From Papio anubis (lineage: Eukaryota; Chordata; Mammalia; Primates; Cercopithecidae): a stretch of DNA of 64,000 bases. The position numbers and the translations under genes are program-made. Below, in pieces: positions 31,478 through 42,357 of this stretch (positions are counted from its first letter, which is position 1; every line of letters begins with the position of its first letter). The notes under the pieces are model-generated. The model had not been told where the DNA came from, ran no database searches, and saw only the letters and a program-made list of their open reading frames with translations. The stretch lies in the NCBI RefSeq assembly GCF_008728515.1, contig NC_044981.1, positions 112,459,702 to 112,523,701 of the forward strand. Reading direction: 5' to 3'.

Positions 31478-33798
31478 ATGCCCCTGACTTGTAGCCCGGT
31501 GCGCCTTCTTTTGCTTCTACTGTTGCTACTAACAGCCTTGGAGATCATGGTTGGTGAGTGTCCTGAGATCCCAAGACCTGGCTGAGAACAAGAAGGAGGA
31601 GGGAGAAAGGTGGGGGATAGGCGACTGGGGTCTCATGCAGGCTTCAGGCAAGCAGGTACCTGCTCTTAAGGATGATGTGAGGGAGGGGATCCCTGGGATG
31701 TTACCCCCAGTTCGTGCTAGAGCCCAGCCGGAGGCCCTAGGCCAGGCACGGGCTCACAGGGGGCAGCTCTACAATGCTACCCCCCACCTTCTACTCCAGG
31801 ACACTTTCCTGAACGCCCGGGACCCCGGAGGAATTCAGCGTGTGTCCCATGATAAACGCCTCTTTTTCCTTTCTGTTGAATGTCCTATGTGTTCAGCTAG
31901 ATTTTAAGTCTCAGGAGGTCACACACCGGCTTGTCTGTTTTGTGCCTCGGAACTTGGTAGATGTTGCTAAAAGTATTTGTGACATGAATCCTCCTGTTAA
32001 CACCATTAACACTAAGTACACCCCAGGGGTCCCCGGTACCATCAAGTATCTCACCCCAGACAGTCAGGGGGAGATGGGAGCAGGGATCTGGAGGGTTGAG
32101 GGAGTCTGGGATGGAACCGCCCCCTCTGCCAGCCTGGCCTGGTCCAGGGAGATTTGGGTCACAGACGCGCAGGTTCTAATGGGCCTCTTCCCCTGTCCTG
32201 GACCTCACCTGCATCTTTCTCTCACAGGTGCTCACTCTCTTTGCTTCAACTTCACTATAAAATCATGGTCCAGACCTGGACAGCCCTGGTGTGAAGCACA
32301 GGTCTTCATGAATAAAAATCTTTTCCTTCAGTACAACAGTGACAGCAACATGGTCAAGCCTCTGGGCCTCCTGGGGAAGAAGGTAAATGCCACCAGCACA
32401 TGGGGAGAATTGACCCAAACGCTGGGAGAAGTGGGCCGAGACCTCAGGATGCTCCTTCTTGACATCAAACCCCAGATAAAGACCAGTGGTAAGTGTGGAA
32501 TGGGGTGGGGAAACAGAGGCAGGCAGCAAGAGAAGGGAGGGAAGAGCACAGGTGGGGAGGGGCTTTAGGTGTATTTGTGTATTGATCGTTGGCCCAACCA
32601 TAGACACACATGGGACCCAACGGGCGGGAAAGGGCAAGTCCAGACAGAAAGAATACAGGCCCCTAAATGTGCAGAGAAACACTTGACCTATTGGAAGACG
32701 ATGGACCTCTCAAGAGTGGAGGATGATGGCTTTGTGTCTGGATTGCAGGTCCTTCCACTCTGCAGGTCAAGATGTTTTGTCAGCATGAAGTAGAACGATG
32801 CACTGGTGCGTCCTGGCAGTTTGCCATCAATGGAGAGAAATCCCTCCTCTTAGACGCGATGAACATGACCTGGACAGTAATTAATCATGAAGCCTGCAAG
32901 ATCAAGGAGACATGGAAGAACGACAGAGGGCTGGAAAAGTATTTCAGGAAGCTGTCAATGGGAGACTGCAATCACTGGCTCAGGGAATTCTCAGGGCACT
33001 GGGAGGTGATGCCAGAACCGACAGGTAACTGAGCCGGGCGGGAGAATGAGGCAGCTCCCTTTAAAGGTCAAAAGCCTTCCCTGTGTGGGTGTCAGTGTGT
33101 GTGCAATAGAAAATTTGATTGACTTCTCTGTGGGCTTCTTGACTGGAGAGTCAGTGATGGCCATAAGGATTTCCCACCATCCTCCCTTTCCCATCCCACC
33201 TCCCACTGTTTCTTCCTCAGTATAGAAACCCCTTCCCATTAACCAATGATCTAGTCACCAATGACCCACCACTAAATGGTCCCAAGTCTATCTGCATCAT
33301 TGCAAACATCCAGGTCTTCTCTTCCTCTATTGTAATTACCCTTCCACCAGCTCTAATGACACTTCTTAGGAAATTCCCCACACAGAATTGAGCAAGACCC
33401 ATTGTGTCATCCTCCAAACAGTTCTAACCACAGCAATCATCTGAAATTGTGTGGTAATCAGATGGACATTTGCTACCTCTCTCAGCAGAAATCTGAGCTC
33501 CGTAAGGACAAGGCACAACACCATTCATCTTCATGGCCCAGGGCCTGGTAGAGTGGCTGACACATGAACCAGTGATTATGTGGGGCACCATGTGTTCCTG
33601 GGGAAAGCAGGGGCTGAGGAAAGTGTATTTTTAGGTGTCACAGGGCTTGTGCTTTGTTGTTGTTGTTGTTGTTTACTGTCACCAGTAAATGCTTCAGATA
33701 TCCACGGGTCTTCCTCTAGCCTACCAGATACATGGCTCATCCTGGGGGCATTCATCTTGACAGTCTTAATGGGAAATTTTCTCATCTACGTCATGTAG
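31478..33798 (+). CDS. RAET1E: RAET1E (ULBP4), NKG2D ligand; C-terminus truncated by a provirus
   Basis: Four coding exons: 31478-31553, 32228-32488, 32749-33024 and 33686-33798, giving 241 codons. Donors are GTGAGT, GTAAGT and GTAACT; all acceptors end in AG; every junction is phase 1. Exon 1 encodes a leucine-rich signal peptide (residues 1-25), exon 2 an MHC class I-like alpha1 domain (to about 113), exon 3 alpha2 (to about 204) with the expected cysteine pair (FCQ and GDC), and exon 4 a Ser-rich stalk and one hydrophobic segment (221-240). N-glycosylation sequons include NFT, NAT, NMT and NAS. From known family members the product should bind the activating receptor NKG2D on NK and T cells; it has no beta2-microglobulin-type alpha3 domain. 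The sequence matches RAET1E as I remember it far better than ULBP1-3. The ATG at 31478 is chosen because it directly precedes the signal peptide; in-frame upstream starts (for example ATG 31436) would lengthen it. The last codons, ATG TAG, span the host/LTR junction. Confidence 0.9.
33788..33793. repeat. Target-site duplication, 5' copy (ACGTCA)
   Basis: Six bases directly before the 5' LTR. They match the six bases after the 3' LTR except for G to A at a CpG. Confidence 0.85.
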
Positions 33799-34308
33799 GG
33801 AAAAGAAAGAGCGATCAGACTGCTATCGTGTCTATGTAGAAAGGGAAAACATAAGAAACTCCATTTTGACCTTTACCCTGAACAATTGCTTTGCCCTGAG
33901 ATGCTGTTAATCTGTACCCCAACATAGAGCTCACAGAAACCTGTGTTGTATGGAATGGAGGTTTAAAAGGGATCTAGGGCTGTGCAGGATGTGCCTTGTT
34001 AACAAAATGTTTACAGGTAGTATGCTTGGTAAAAAGTCATCGCCATTCTCCAGTCTCTGGATAAACCAGGGGCACAATGCACTGTGGCCACAGGGACCTC
34101 TGCCCTGGAAAGCCAAGGTATGCATGAGTTTCTCCCCATGTGATAGCCTGAGATATGGCTTAGAGTGGGATGGGAAGACTGTGTCCCCAGTCCAACTTAC
34201 CCATGAAGGGTCTGTGCTGAGGAGGATTAGTAAAGAGGAAAGCCTCTTGCAGTTGAGATAGAGGAAGGCCACTGTCTCCTGCCTGACCCTGGGAATGGAA
34301 TGTCTCAG

Positions 34309-34314
34309 TATAAA
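34309..34314 (+). promoter_or_regulatory. LTR TATA box
   Basis: TATAAA in the 5' LTR about 290 bp upstream of the AATAAA signal; the same motif is at 42871-42876 in the 3' LTR. Confidence 0.6.
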
Positions 34315-34596
34315 ACCCGATTGTACATTTGTTCCTTCTGAGATAGGAGAAAAGCAGCCCTATGGCAGGAGGCTGAGGAACATGTTAGCATGTGCCTTTG
34401 GTATGCTTACTCCACTGAGATGTTTGGGTGGATAGAAGCATAAATCTGGCCTATGTGCACATCCAAGCATGTACGCTTCCCTTGAACTTATTTGTGACAC
34501 AGATTCCTTTGCTCACATGTTTCCTTGCTGACCTTCTCCCTACTATCACCCTGCTCTCCTTCCGCATTCCTCTTGCTGAGAGTGAAAATACTAATC

Positions 34597-34602
34597 AATA
34601 AA
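34597..34602 (+). terminator. LTR polyadenylation signal, downstream of the RAET1E stop
   Basis: AATAAA in the 5' LTR, sense to RAET1E and 0.8 kb after its stop. The 3' LTR counterpart is at 43162-43167. Confidence 0.65.
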
Positions 34603-34778
34603 TACTGAGGGAACTCAGAGACTGGTGCCGGTGAGGGTCCTCTGTATGCTGAGCGCCGGTCCCCTGGGCCCACTGTTGTTTCTCTATTCTTTGTCTCTGT
34701 GTCTTTTTTCGTTTCTCAGTCTCTTGTCCCACCTGACAAGATATACCCACAGGTGTGGAGGGGCTGGTCCCCTTCATC

Positions 34779-34798
34779 TGCCGCCCAATGTGGGTGCC
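34779..34798 (+). other. Primer-binding site (tRNA-Lys type, mutated)
   Basis: Two bases after the 5' LTR, a CCGCCCAATGTGGG core resembles the tRNA-Lys-complementary primer site of the HERV-K group, with a few substitutions. Confidence 0.7.
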
Positions 34799-34923
34799 TT
34801 TCTCTAGGGTGGAGATACGCTAAGAATGTGAGCATTGAGGACAGTCGACGAGATTCCCGAGTACGTCCACGGTCAGGTCAGCCTTGCGGCAAGCTTGTGC
34901 GCTAGGAGGAACCCGGGGTAACA

Positions 34924-37037
34924 ATGGGACAAACTGAAAGTAAATATGCCTCTTATCTCAGCATCATTAAAATTCTTTTAAGAAAAGGGGGAGTTAAAGC
35001 TTCTACAGAAAATCTAATTACACTATTTCCAAAAATAGGACAATTCTGCCCATGGTTTCCAGAACAGAGAACTTTAGATCCAACAGATTGGGAAAAAATT
35101 GGCAAAGAATTAAAACAAGCAAGTAGGGAAGGTAAAATCATCCCACTTACAGTATGGAATGATTGGGCCATTATTAAAGCAAATTTAGAACCGTTTCAAA
35201 TAGAAGAAGATAGTGTTTCAGTTTCTGATGCCTCTGAAAGCTGTGTAATAGATTCTGAAGAAGAAGCAGGGATAGAATCCCAGAAAGGAATGGAAAGTTC
35301 ACACTATAAAAATGTAGCAGAGTCTGTAATGGCTCGGTCAATGCAAAATGTTGACTATAATCAATTACAGGAGTTAATATATCCTGAATCATCAAAACTG
35401 GGGGAAGGAAGTCCAGAATTACTGGGGCCATCAGAGCCTAAACCACAATGGCCATCAACTCCTCCTCCCGCGGTTCAGATGCCTGTAACGTTACAACCTC
35501 AAATGCAAGTTAGACAAGTGCAAACCCCAAGAGAATATCAGTAGAAAAGGATAGAGTCTTTATCTCTAATTCTATCTAAAGGATAGAATCCGGCAATGCC
35601 GATTCAGATACAGTATCCACAATATCAGCTGGTAGAAAATAAGACCTAACCACCAGTAGTTTATCCATACCAGCTGCCAGCCGAGTTTCAGTATTGGTCG
35701 CCTCCAGAGATTCAGTACAGACCTCAAGCAGTGTGTCCCGTGCCAATAGCATGGCACCATGCCAGCAATCCACGGCAGTGGTGTTTAATCCTACATCACC
35801 ACCTAGTGGACAAGGTGGTACACTGCATGAAATCATTGATAAAGCCAGAAAACGGAGATCTTGAGGCATGGCAGTTCCCGGTAATTTTACAACCGATACG
35901 GATACAGGCCGGGGAAAGGGAGTCAAGCAGGAGCATCTGTCCGAACTGAAGCTAGATATGGATCTTTCACCATGAAAATGTTAAAAGGTATGAAGGAAGG
36001 AGTTAAACAATATGAACCCAACTCCCCTTATATGATAACATTATTAGATTCCCTTCCTCATGGAAATAGACTTATTCCTTATGATTGGGAAATTTTGGCT
36101 AAATCTTCCCTTCCACCCTCTCAGTTTCTACAGTTTGAAACCTCGTGGACTGATGGAGTACAAGAACAGGTACAAAAAAATCAGGCTACTTATCCTGCTG
36201 TTAATATAGATGCAGACCAATTGCTAGGAACAGGTCCAAATTGGAGCACCATTAACCAACAATCAGTGATGCAGAATGAGGCTATTGAACAACTAAGGGC
36301 TATTTGCCTCGGGGCCTGGGGAAAAATTCAGGACCCAGGAAGCACCTACCTTTCTTTTAGTTCAATTAGACAAGGCTCTAAAGAGCCATATCCAGACTTT
36401 GTGGCAAGGTTGCAAGATGCCACTCAAAAATCTATTACAGAAGATAACGCCTGAAAAGTGATTGTGGAAATAATGGCCTATGAAAATGCAAATCCAGAAT
36501 GTCAATTGGCCATAAAGCCATTAAAAGGAAAAGTTCCAGCAGGAGTTGATGTAATTACAGAATATGTGAAGGTTTGTGATGGGATTGGAGGAGCTATGCA
36601 TAAGGCAATGCTAATGGCCCAAGTAATGCTTTAGGAGGACAAGTTAGAACACTTAGGGGAAAATGTTATCATTGTGGTCAAATCGGTCATCTAAAAAAGA
36701 ATTGCTCAGTCTTAAATAAACAGAGTAAAAATAAAGAGCCACCCGGCCTGTGTCCAAGATGTGGAAAAGGAAAACATTGGGCTAATCAACGTCATTCTAA
36801 ATTTGATAAAAATGGGCAACCATTGTTGAGAAACGGGAAGAGGGGCCAGCCTCAGGCACCGCGGCCCCGCAACAAACTGGGGCATTCCCAACTCAGCCGT
36901 TTGTTCCTCAGGGTTTTCAGGGACAGCAACCCCCACAGGAAATACCACCACTTCAGGGAGTCAGCCAATTACAACAATACAGCAGCTGTCCCCCACCACA
37001 GCAGGCAGCGCAGCAGATCTATGTTCCACTCAAATAG
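34924..37037 (+). pseudogene. gag: Proviral gag, broken
   Basis: Begins at ATG 34924 with an MGQTES start typical of HML-2-like Gag (myristoylated matrix). The first open stretch covers matrix and ends at TAG 35542-35544. The proline- and glutamine-rich region to about 35970 is broken. Capsid is open from 35972 to TGA 36452-36454, probably CGA to TGA decay. A further frameshift precedes nucleocapsid. Two zinc knuckles follow: CYHCGQIGHLKKNC (from 36664) is complete, while in the second (about 36757-36800) the final Cys is replaced by Arg. The likely end is TAG 37035-37037. Not functional as it stands. Confidence 0.88.
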
Positions 37038-37817
37038 TTTCTTTACTTCCTGGAGAGCGCCCCCAAAAGATTCCTACAAGGGTATAAGGCCCGCTGCCAG
37101 AAGGGACGGTAAGCCTTATTTTAGGGAGATCAAGTCAAAATTTGAAGGGAGTCCAAATTCATACTGGGGTAATTGATTCAGATTATAAAGGAGAAATTCA
37201 GTTAGTGATCAGCTGTTCCCTGGAGTGCCAATCCAGGGAATAGAATTGCTCACTTACTGCTTTTGCCTTATATTAAAATTGGAGAAAACAAACCAGAAAG
37301 AACAGGAGGGTTTGGAAATACCAACCCTGCTGGAAAAGCCGCTTATTGGGCTAGTCAGGTCTCAGAGAACAGATCTGTGCGTACAGTCACTATTCAGGGA
37401 AAGCAGTTTGAAGGAGTAGTGGATAGCAGGGCTGATGTTTCTATCATCACCTTTAATCAATGGCCAAAAAATTGGCCTAAACAAAAGCCTGTTACAGGAT
37501 TTGTCGGTGTGGGCACCGCCTCAGAAGTGTATCAAAGTGCCATGATTTTACATTGTCTAGGACCTCATAATCAAGAGAGTACAGTTCAACCTGTGATCAC
37601 TTCTATTCCAATTAATTTATGGGGCCGAGACGTGTTACAACAATGGCATGCAGAGATTACTATCTCAGCCTCCCTATACAGCCCCACGAGTCAAAAAGTC
37701 ATGACTAAAATGGGATATCTCCCTGGCAAAGGACTAGGGAAGGATGGAGATGGCATTAAAGTCCCAATTGAGGCTGAGGGAAATCAAGAAAGAAAAGGAG
37801 TAGGGTATCCTTTTTAG
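37038..37817 (+). pseudogene. pro: Proviral pro: dUTPase remnant and protease with altered active site
   Basis: A dUTPase-like motif (GVIDSDYKGEIQ, about 37150-37190) is followed by stops. The protease portion is open from about 37263 to TAG 37815-37817. The aspartic protease catalytic triplet Asp-Ser/Thr-Gly reads Asp-Ser-Arg near 37424, which should abolish activity. A C-terminal G-patch (GYLPGKGLGKDGDG, about 37710-37755) is kept, as in other betaretroviral proteases. It overlaps the gag end and precedes pol, the expected order. Confidence 0.85.
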
Positions 37818-40482
37818 GAGTGGCCACTGTAGAACCTCCAAAACCCATTCCATTAACTTGGAAAACAGAAAAACCTGTATCGGTAAATCAGTGGCTGCTA
37901 CCAAAACAAAAGCTGGAAGCTTTACACTTATTGGCAAAGGAACAATTAGAAAAGGGACATACTGAGCCTTCATTTTCGCCTTGGAAGTCTCCTGTGTTTG
38001 CAATTCAGAAAAATTCCAGCAGACGGCGCATGCTGACCGACTTAAGAGCTGTTAATGCCATAATTCAACCCATGGAGGCTCTCTAAGCCGGATTGCCCTC
38101 TCCGGCCATGATCCCCAAAGATTGGCCTTTCATTATTACTGATCTGAAGGATTGCTTTTTTACCATTCCTCTGGCAAAACAGGATTTTGAAAAATTTGTT
38201 TTTACTATACCAGCTATAAATAATAAAGAACGAGCCACCAGGTGTCAGTGGAAAGTGTTGCCTCAGGGAATGCTAAATAGTCCGACTATTTGTCAGACTT
38301 TTGTAGCTCAAGCTCTTCAACCAGTTAGAGACAAGTTTTCAGACTGTCATATCATTCATTATGTTGATGATATTCTGTGTGCTGCAGAAACGAGAGACAA
38401 ATTAATTGACCGTTACACATTTCTGCAGACAGAGGTTGCAAATGCAGGACTGCCGATAGCATCTGATAACATTCAAACCTCTGCTCCTTTCCATTACTTG
38501 GGAATACAGGTAGAGGAAAGGAAATTAAACCACAAAAAATAGATATAAGAAAAAACACATTAAAAACATTAAATAACTTTCAAAAATTGCTAAGAGATAT
38601 TAATTGGATTTGGTCAACTCTACGCATCCCTACTTATGCCATGTCAACTTTGTTCTCTATCTTGGGAGGGGGTCCAGAATTGAATAGCAAAAGAGCATTA
38701 ACTCCAGAGGCAACTAAAGAAATTGAATTAGTTGAAGAAAAAATTCGGTCAGCAGAAGTAAATAGAATAGATCACTTAGCCCCCCTCCAACTTTTGATTT
38801 TTGCTACTGCACATTCTCCAACAGGCATTATTGTCTTGTGGAGTGATCCTTCCTCACAGTACGATTAAGACTTTTACATTGTACTTGGATCAATTGGCTA
38901 CATTACTTGGTCAGGCAAGATTATGAATAGTAAAATTGTATGGAAGTGACCCAGATAAAAATCATTGTTCCTTTACACAAGGAACAGGTTAGACAAGCCT
39001 TTATCAATTCTACTGCATGGCAGATTGGTCTTGCTGATTTTGTGGGAATTATTGACATTCATTACCCAAAAACAAAAATCTTCCAGTTTTTAAAATTGAC
39101 CACTTGGATTTTACCTAAAATTACTAGACATAAACCTTTAGAAAATGCTCTGACGGTGCATTGGAAATGCACCCAGCAATGGAAACACGGCTTACATCAG
39201 GCCAAAAGAACGAGTCATTGAAACTCAATGTTTGGTTGCTGTCATTTCAGTGTTACAAGATTTTAATCAGCCTATTAACATTGTATCAGATTCTGCATAT
39301 GTAGTATAGGCTATGAAGGATGTTGAGACAGCCCTAATCAAATATAGTATGATCAGTTAAACCAGCTGTTTAATTTGTTACAACAAACTGTAAGAAAAAG
39401 AAATTTCCCATTTTATATTACTCATGTTCGAGCACATACTAATTCCCCAGGGCCTTTAAAGCAAATGAACAAGCTGACTTGCTGGTGTTACCCGCCTTCA
39501 TGGAAGCACAAGAACTTCACGCCCTGACTCATGTAAATGCAACAGGACTAAAAAATAAATTTGAGATCACATTAAAACAGGCAAAAAACATTGTGCAACA
39601 TTGCACTCAGTGTCAAGTCCTACACCTGCCCACTCAGGAGGCAGAAGTTAATCCCAGAGGTCTATGTCCTAATGTGCTAGGCAAATGGATGTCACACATG
39701 TACCTTCATTTGGAAAATTGTCATTTGTCCATGTGACAGTTGATACTTATTCACATTTTGTATGGGCAACCTGCCAGACAGGAGAAAGTACTTCCCATGT
39801 TAAAAGACATGTATTATCTTGTTTTGCTGTCATGGAAGTTCCAGAAAAAATTAAAGCAGATAATGGGCCAGTATACTATAATTAAACATTTCAAAAATTC
39901 TTAAATGTGTGGAAAATTACACATACCATAGGAATCCCTTATAATTCCCAAGGACAGGCCATAATTGAAAGAACTAACAGAACACTCAAAGGTCAATTGG
40001 TTAAACAAAAAAAGGAAAAAGACAGCAAGGAGTATAACACTCCCCAGATGCAACTTAATCTAGCACTCTACATTTTAAACTTTTTAAACATTTCGAGAAA
40101 TCAGACCACTACTTCTGCAGAACATTTCACTGGTAAAAAGAACAGCCCACATGAAGGAAAACTGATTTGGTGGAAAGACATCAAAAATAAGACATGGGAA
40201 ATAGGGAAGGTGATAACATGGGGGAGAGGCTTTGCTTGTGCTTCACCAGGAGAAAATCAGCTTCCTGTTTGGATACCCACTAGACATTCGAAGTTCTACA
40301 ATGAACCCATCGGAGATGCAAAGAAAAGTGCCTCCGCGGAGACAGAAAACCCGCAATCGAGCATCATCAACTCGCCAGGTGAACAAAATGGTGATATCAG
40401 AAGAACAAATGAAGTTGCCATCCACCAAGGAAGTGGAGCCGCCGACCTGGGGCCAACTAAAGGAGCTGACACAGTTAGCTGA
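37808..40482 (+). pseudogene. pol: Proviral pol: reverse transcriptase, RNase H, integrase, broken
   Basis: Reverse transcriptase begins near 37820. It is interrupted in frame by TAA 38084-38086 and continues to TAG 38540-38542. The polymerase motif YVDD is intact at 38360-38371. The thumb/connection part (38587-38868) and the RNase H part (to about 39480) lie in shifted frames. Integrase (from about 39480) keeps its His-His-Cys-Cys zinc-binding residues and the D, D and E catalytic motifs (VDTYSH, KADNG, AIIERTN). It is broken by a frameshift near 39690-39740 and TAA 39883-39885. The last frame is open to TGA 40480-40482 and overlaps env. At least four frameshifts and two in-frame stops rule out function. 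Confidence 0.9.
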
Positions 40483-42307
40483 AAAAAGCCTGAAGAAAAC
40501 AAGGGTCACGCACACGCCAGAGAACATGCTGCTTGCAGCTTTGATGATTGTATCAACGGTGGTAAGTCTCCCTGTGACTGCCAGAGCAGCTGCAGCTAAT
40601 TATACTTACTGGGCCTATGTGCCTTTCCCACCTTTAATTCAGGCAGTCACTTGGATGGATAATCCTATTGAAGTATATGTTAATAATAGTGCACGGGCAC
40701 CAGGCCTCACAGGTGATCGTGGCCCTGCCCAACCTGAAGAAGAAGGAATGATGATGATTATTTCCATTGGGTATTATTATCCTCCTATTTGCCTAGGGAA
40801 GGTACCAGGATATTTAATGCCTACAACCCAGAATTGGTTGGTAGAAGCACCTACTGTCAGGGCCACCAGTAGATTTACTTATCACATGGTAAGTGGAATG
40901 TCACTCGGGCCACAGATAAATAATTTACAGAATTCTTCTTATCAAAGATCATTAAAAATTAGGCCTAAGGGGAAGCCTTGCCCCAAGGAAATTCCCAAAG
41001 GATGAAAAGGCCCAGAAGTCTTAGTTTGGGAAGAATGTGTGGCTGATACTGCGGTGGTATTACAAAACAATGAATTTGGAACTATTATGGACCGGGCCCC
41101 TCGAGGCCAATTATATTATGATTGTACGGGCCAGACCCACTCATGTTCACAGGCCCCATCCGTCTGGCCCACTAATCAGGACTATGATAGTGATTTAACT
41201 GAAAGGCTGGACCAGGTTTATAGAAGGTTAGAATCACCCTATCCATGGAAATGGAGTGAAAAGGGAATCTCATCACCTCGACCAAAGTTAGTTAGTCCTG
41301 TTACTGGTCCTGAACATCCAGAATTATGGAAGTTTACTGTGGCCTCGCACCACATTAGAATTTGGTCTGGAAATCAAGCTATAGGAACAAGAGATCCTAA
41401 GCCATATTATACTATTAACCTAAATTCCAATCTGACAATTCCTTTGCAAGGTTGTGTAAAACCTCCGTATATGTTAGCTGTAGGAAACATAGTTATTAAA
41501 CCAGATTCCCAAACTATAACCTGTGAAAATTGTAGATTGTTTACTTGCATTGATTCGACTTTTGATTGGCAGCACTGTATTCTACTAGTGAGGGCAAGAG
41601 AGGGCGTGTGGATCCCTGTGTCCATGGACCGACCGTGGGAGAGGCTTCCCCATTCGTCCATATTTTGACGGAAGTATTAAAAGGAGTTCTAACTAGATCC
41701 AAAAGATTCATTTTTACTTTGTGATTATGGGTCTTATTGCAGTCACAGCTACTGCTGCGGCTGCTGGAATTGCTTTACACTGCTGTGTTCAAACTGCAGA
41801 ATATGTGAATAATTGGCAAAAGAATTCCTCAAAATTGTGGAATTCTCAGACCCAAATAGATCAAAAATTGGCAAACCAAATTAATGATCTTAGACCAGCT
41901 GTCATTTGGATGGGAGAAGGCTCATGGGCTTGGAACATCATTTTCAGTTACAGTGTGACTGGAATATGTCAGATTTTTGTATTATACCCCAAGCCTACAA
42001 TGAGTCTGAGCATCACTGGGACATGGTTAGACACCATCTACAAGCAAGAAAAGATAATCTTACCTTAGATATTTCAAAATTAAAAGAAGAAATTTTTGAG
42101 GCATCTAAAGCCCATTTAAATCTGGTGCCAGAAACTGAGGCAATCATGAAAGCTGCTGATGGCCTCACAAATCTTAACCCGGTCACGTGGGTTAAAACTA
42201 TCAGAAGTTCCACTATTATAAATTTCATATTAATCATTGTATGTCTGTTCTGTCTGTTGTTAGTCTGCCAGTGTATCCAGCAGCTCCGAAGAGACAGCGA
42301 CCAGTGA
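40301..42307 (+). pseudogene. env: Proviral env, broken
   Basis: Likely starts at ATG 40301, overlapping the end of pol in another frame, with an arginine-rich start (PPRRQKTRNR) like the env/Rec leader of type 2 HML-2 elements. A hydrophobic signal region lies near 40525-40590. The surface part is interrupted by TGA 41003-41005, reopens in the same frame to TGA 41666-41668, then shifts. The furin-type site RSKR is visible at 41695-41706, followed by a hydrophobic fusion-peptide-like stretch with a stop in that frame. The transmembrane subunit continues in two further frames to TGA 42305-42307, including a membrane span near 42215-42270. No intact envelope frame exists. Confidence 0.88.
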
Positions 42308-42339
42308 GAACGGGCCATGATGACGATGGTGGTTTTGTC

Positions 42340-42354
42340 AAAAAGAAAAGGGGG
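42340..42354 (+). other. Polypurine tract of the provirus
   Basis: AAAAAGAAAAGGGGG just before the 3' LTR, the usual plus-strand priming site. Confidence 0.8.
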
Positions 42355-42357
42355 ATA

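Larger units (their letters stand above)
33794..34776 (+). repeat. 5' LTR of the HML-2-like provirus
   Basis: 983 bp, beginning TG and ending CA. It contains a TATAAA box at 34309-34314 and an AATAAA polyadenylation signal at 34597-34602, followed by a short R/U5-like region. The first bases complete the last RAET1E codon (ATG) and supply its stop (TAG, 33796-33798). Because the LTR is in sense orientation, its AATAAA could end RAET1E transcripts. Confidence 0.93.

Noticed and set aside
34924..35544. The 206-codon gag frame as a domesticated host gene
   Set aside because: It ends at a nonsense codon within a colinear gag with no splice context or other sign of selection; it is best read as a decaying gag start.
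34924..42307. A replication-competent provirus or intact viral genes
   Set aside because: All four viral genes contain stops or frameshifts, and the protease and a zinc knuckle have lost key residues.
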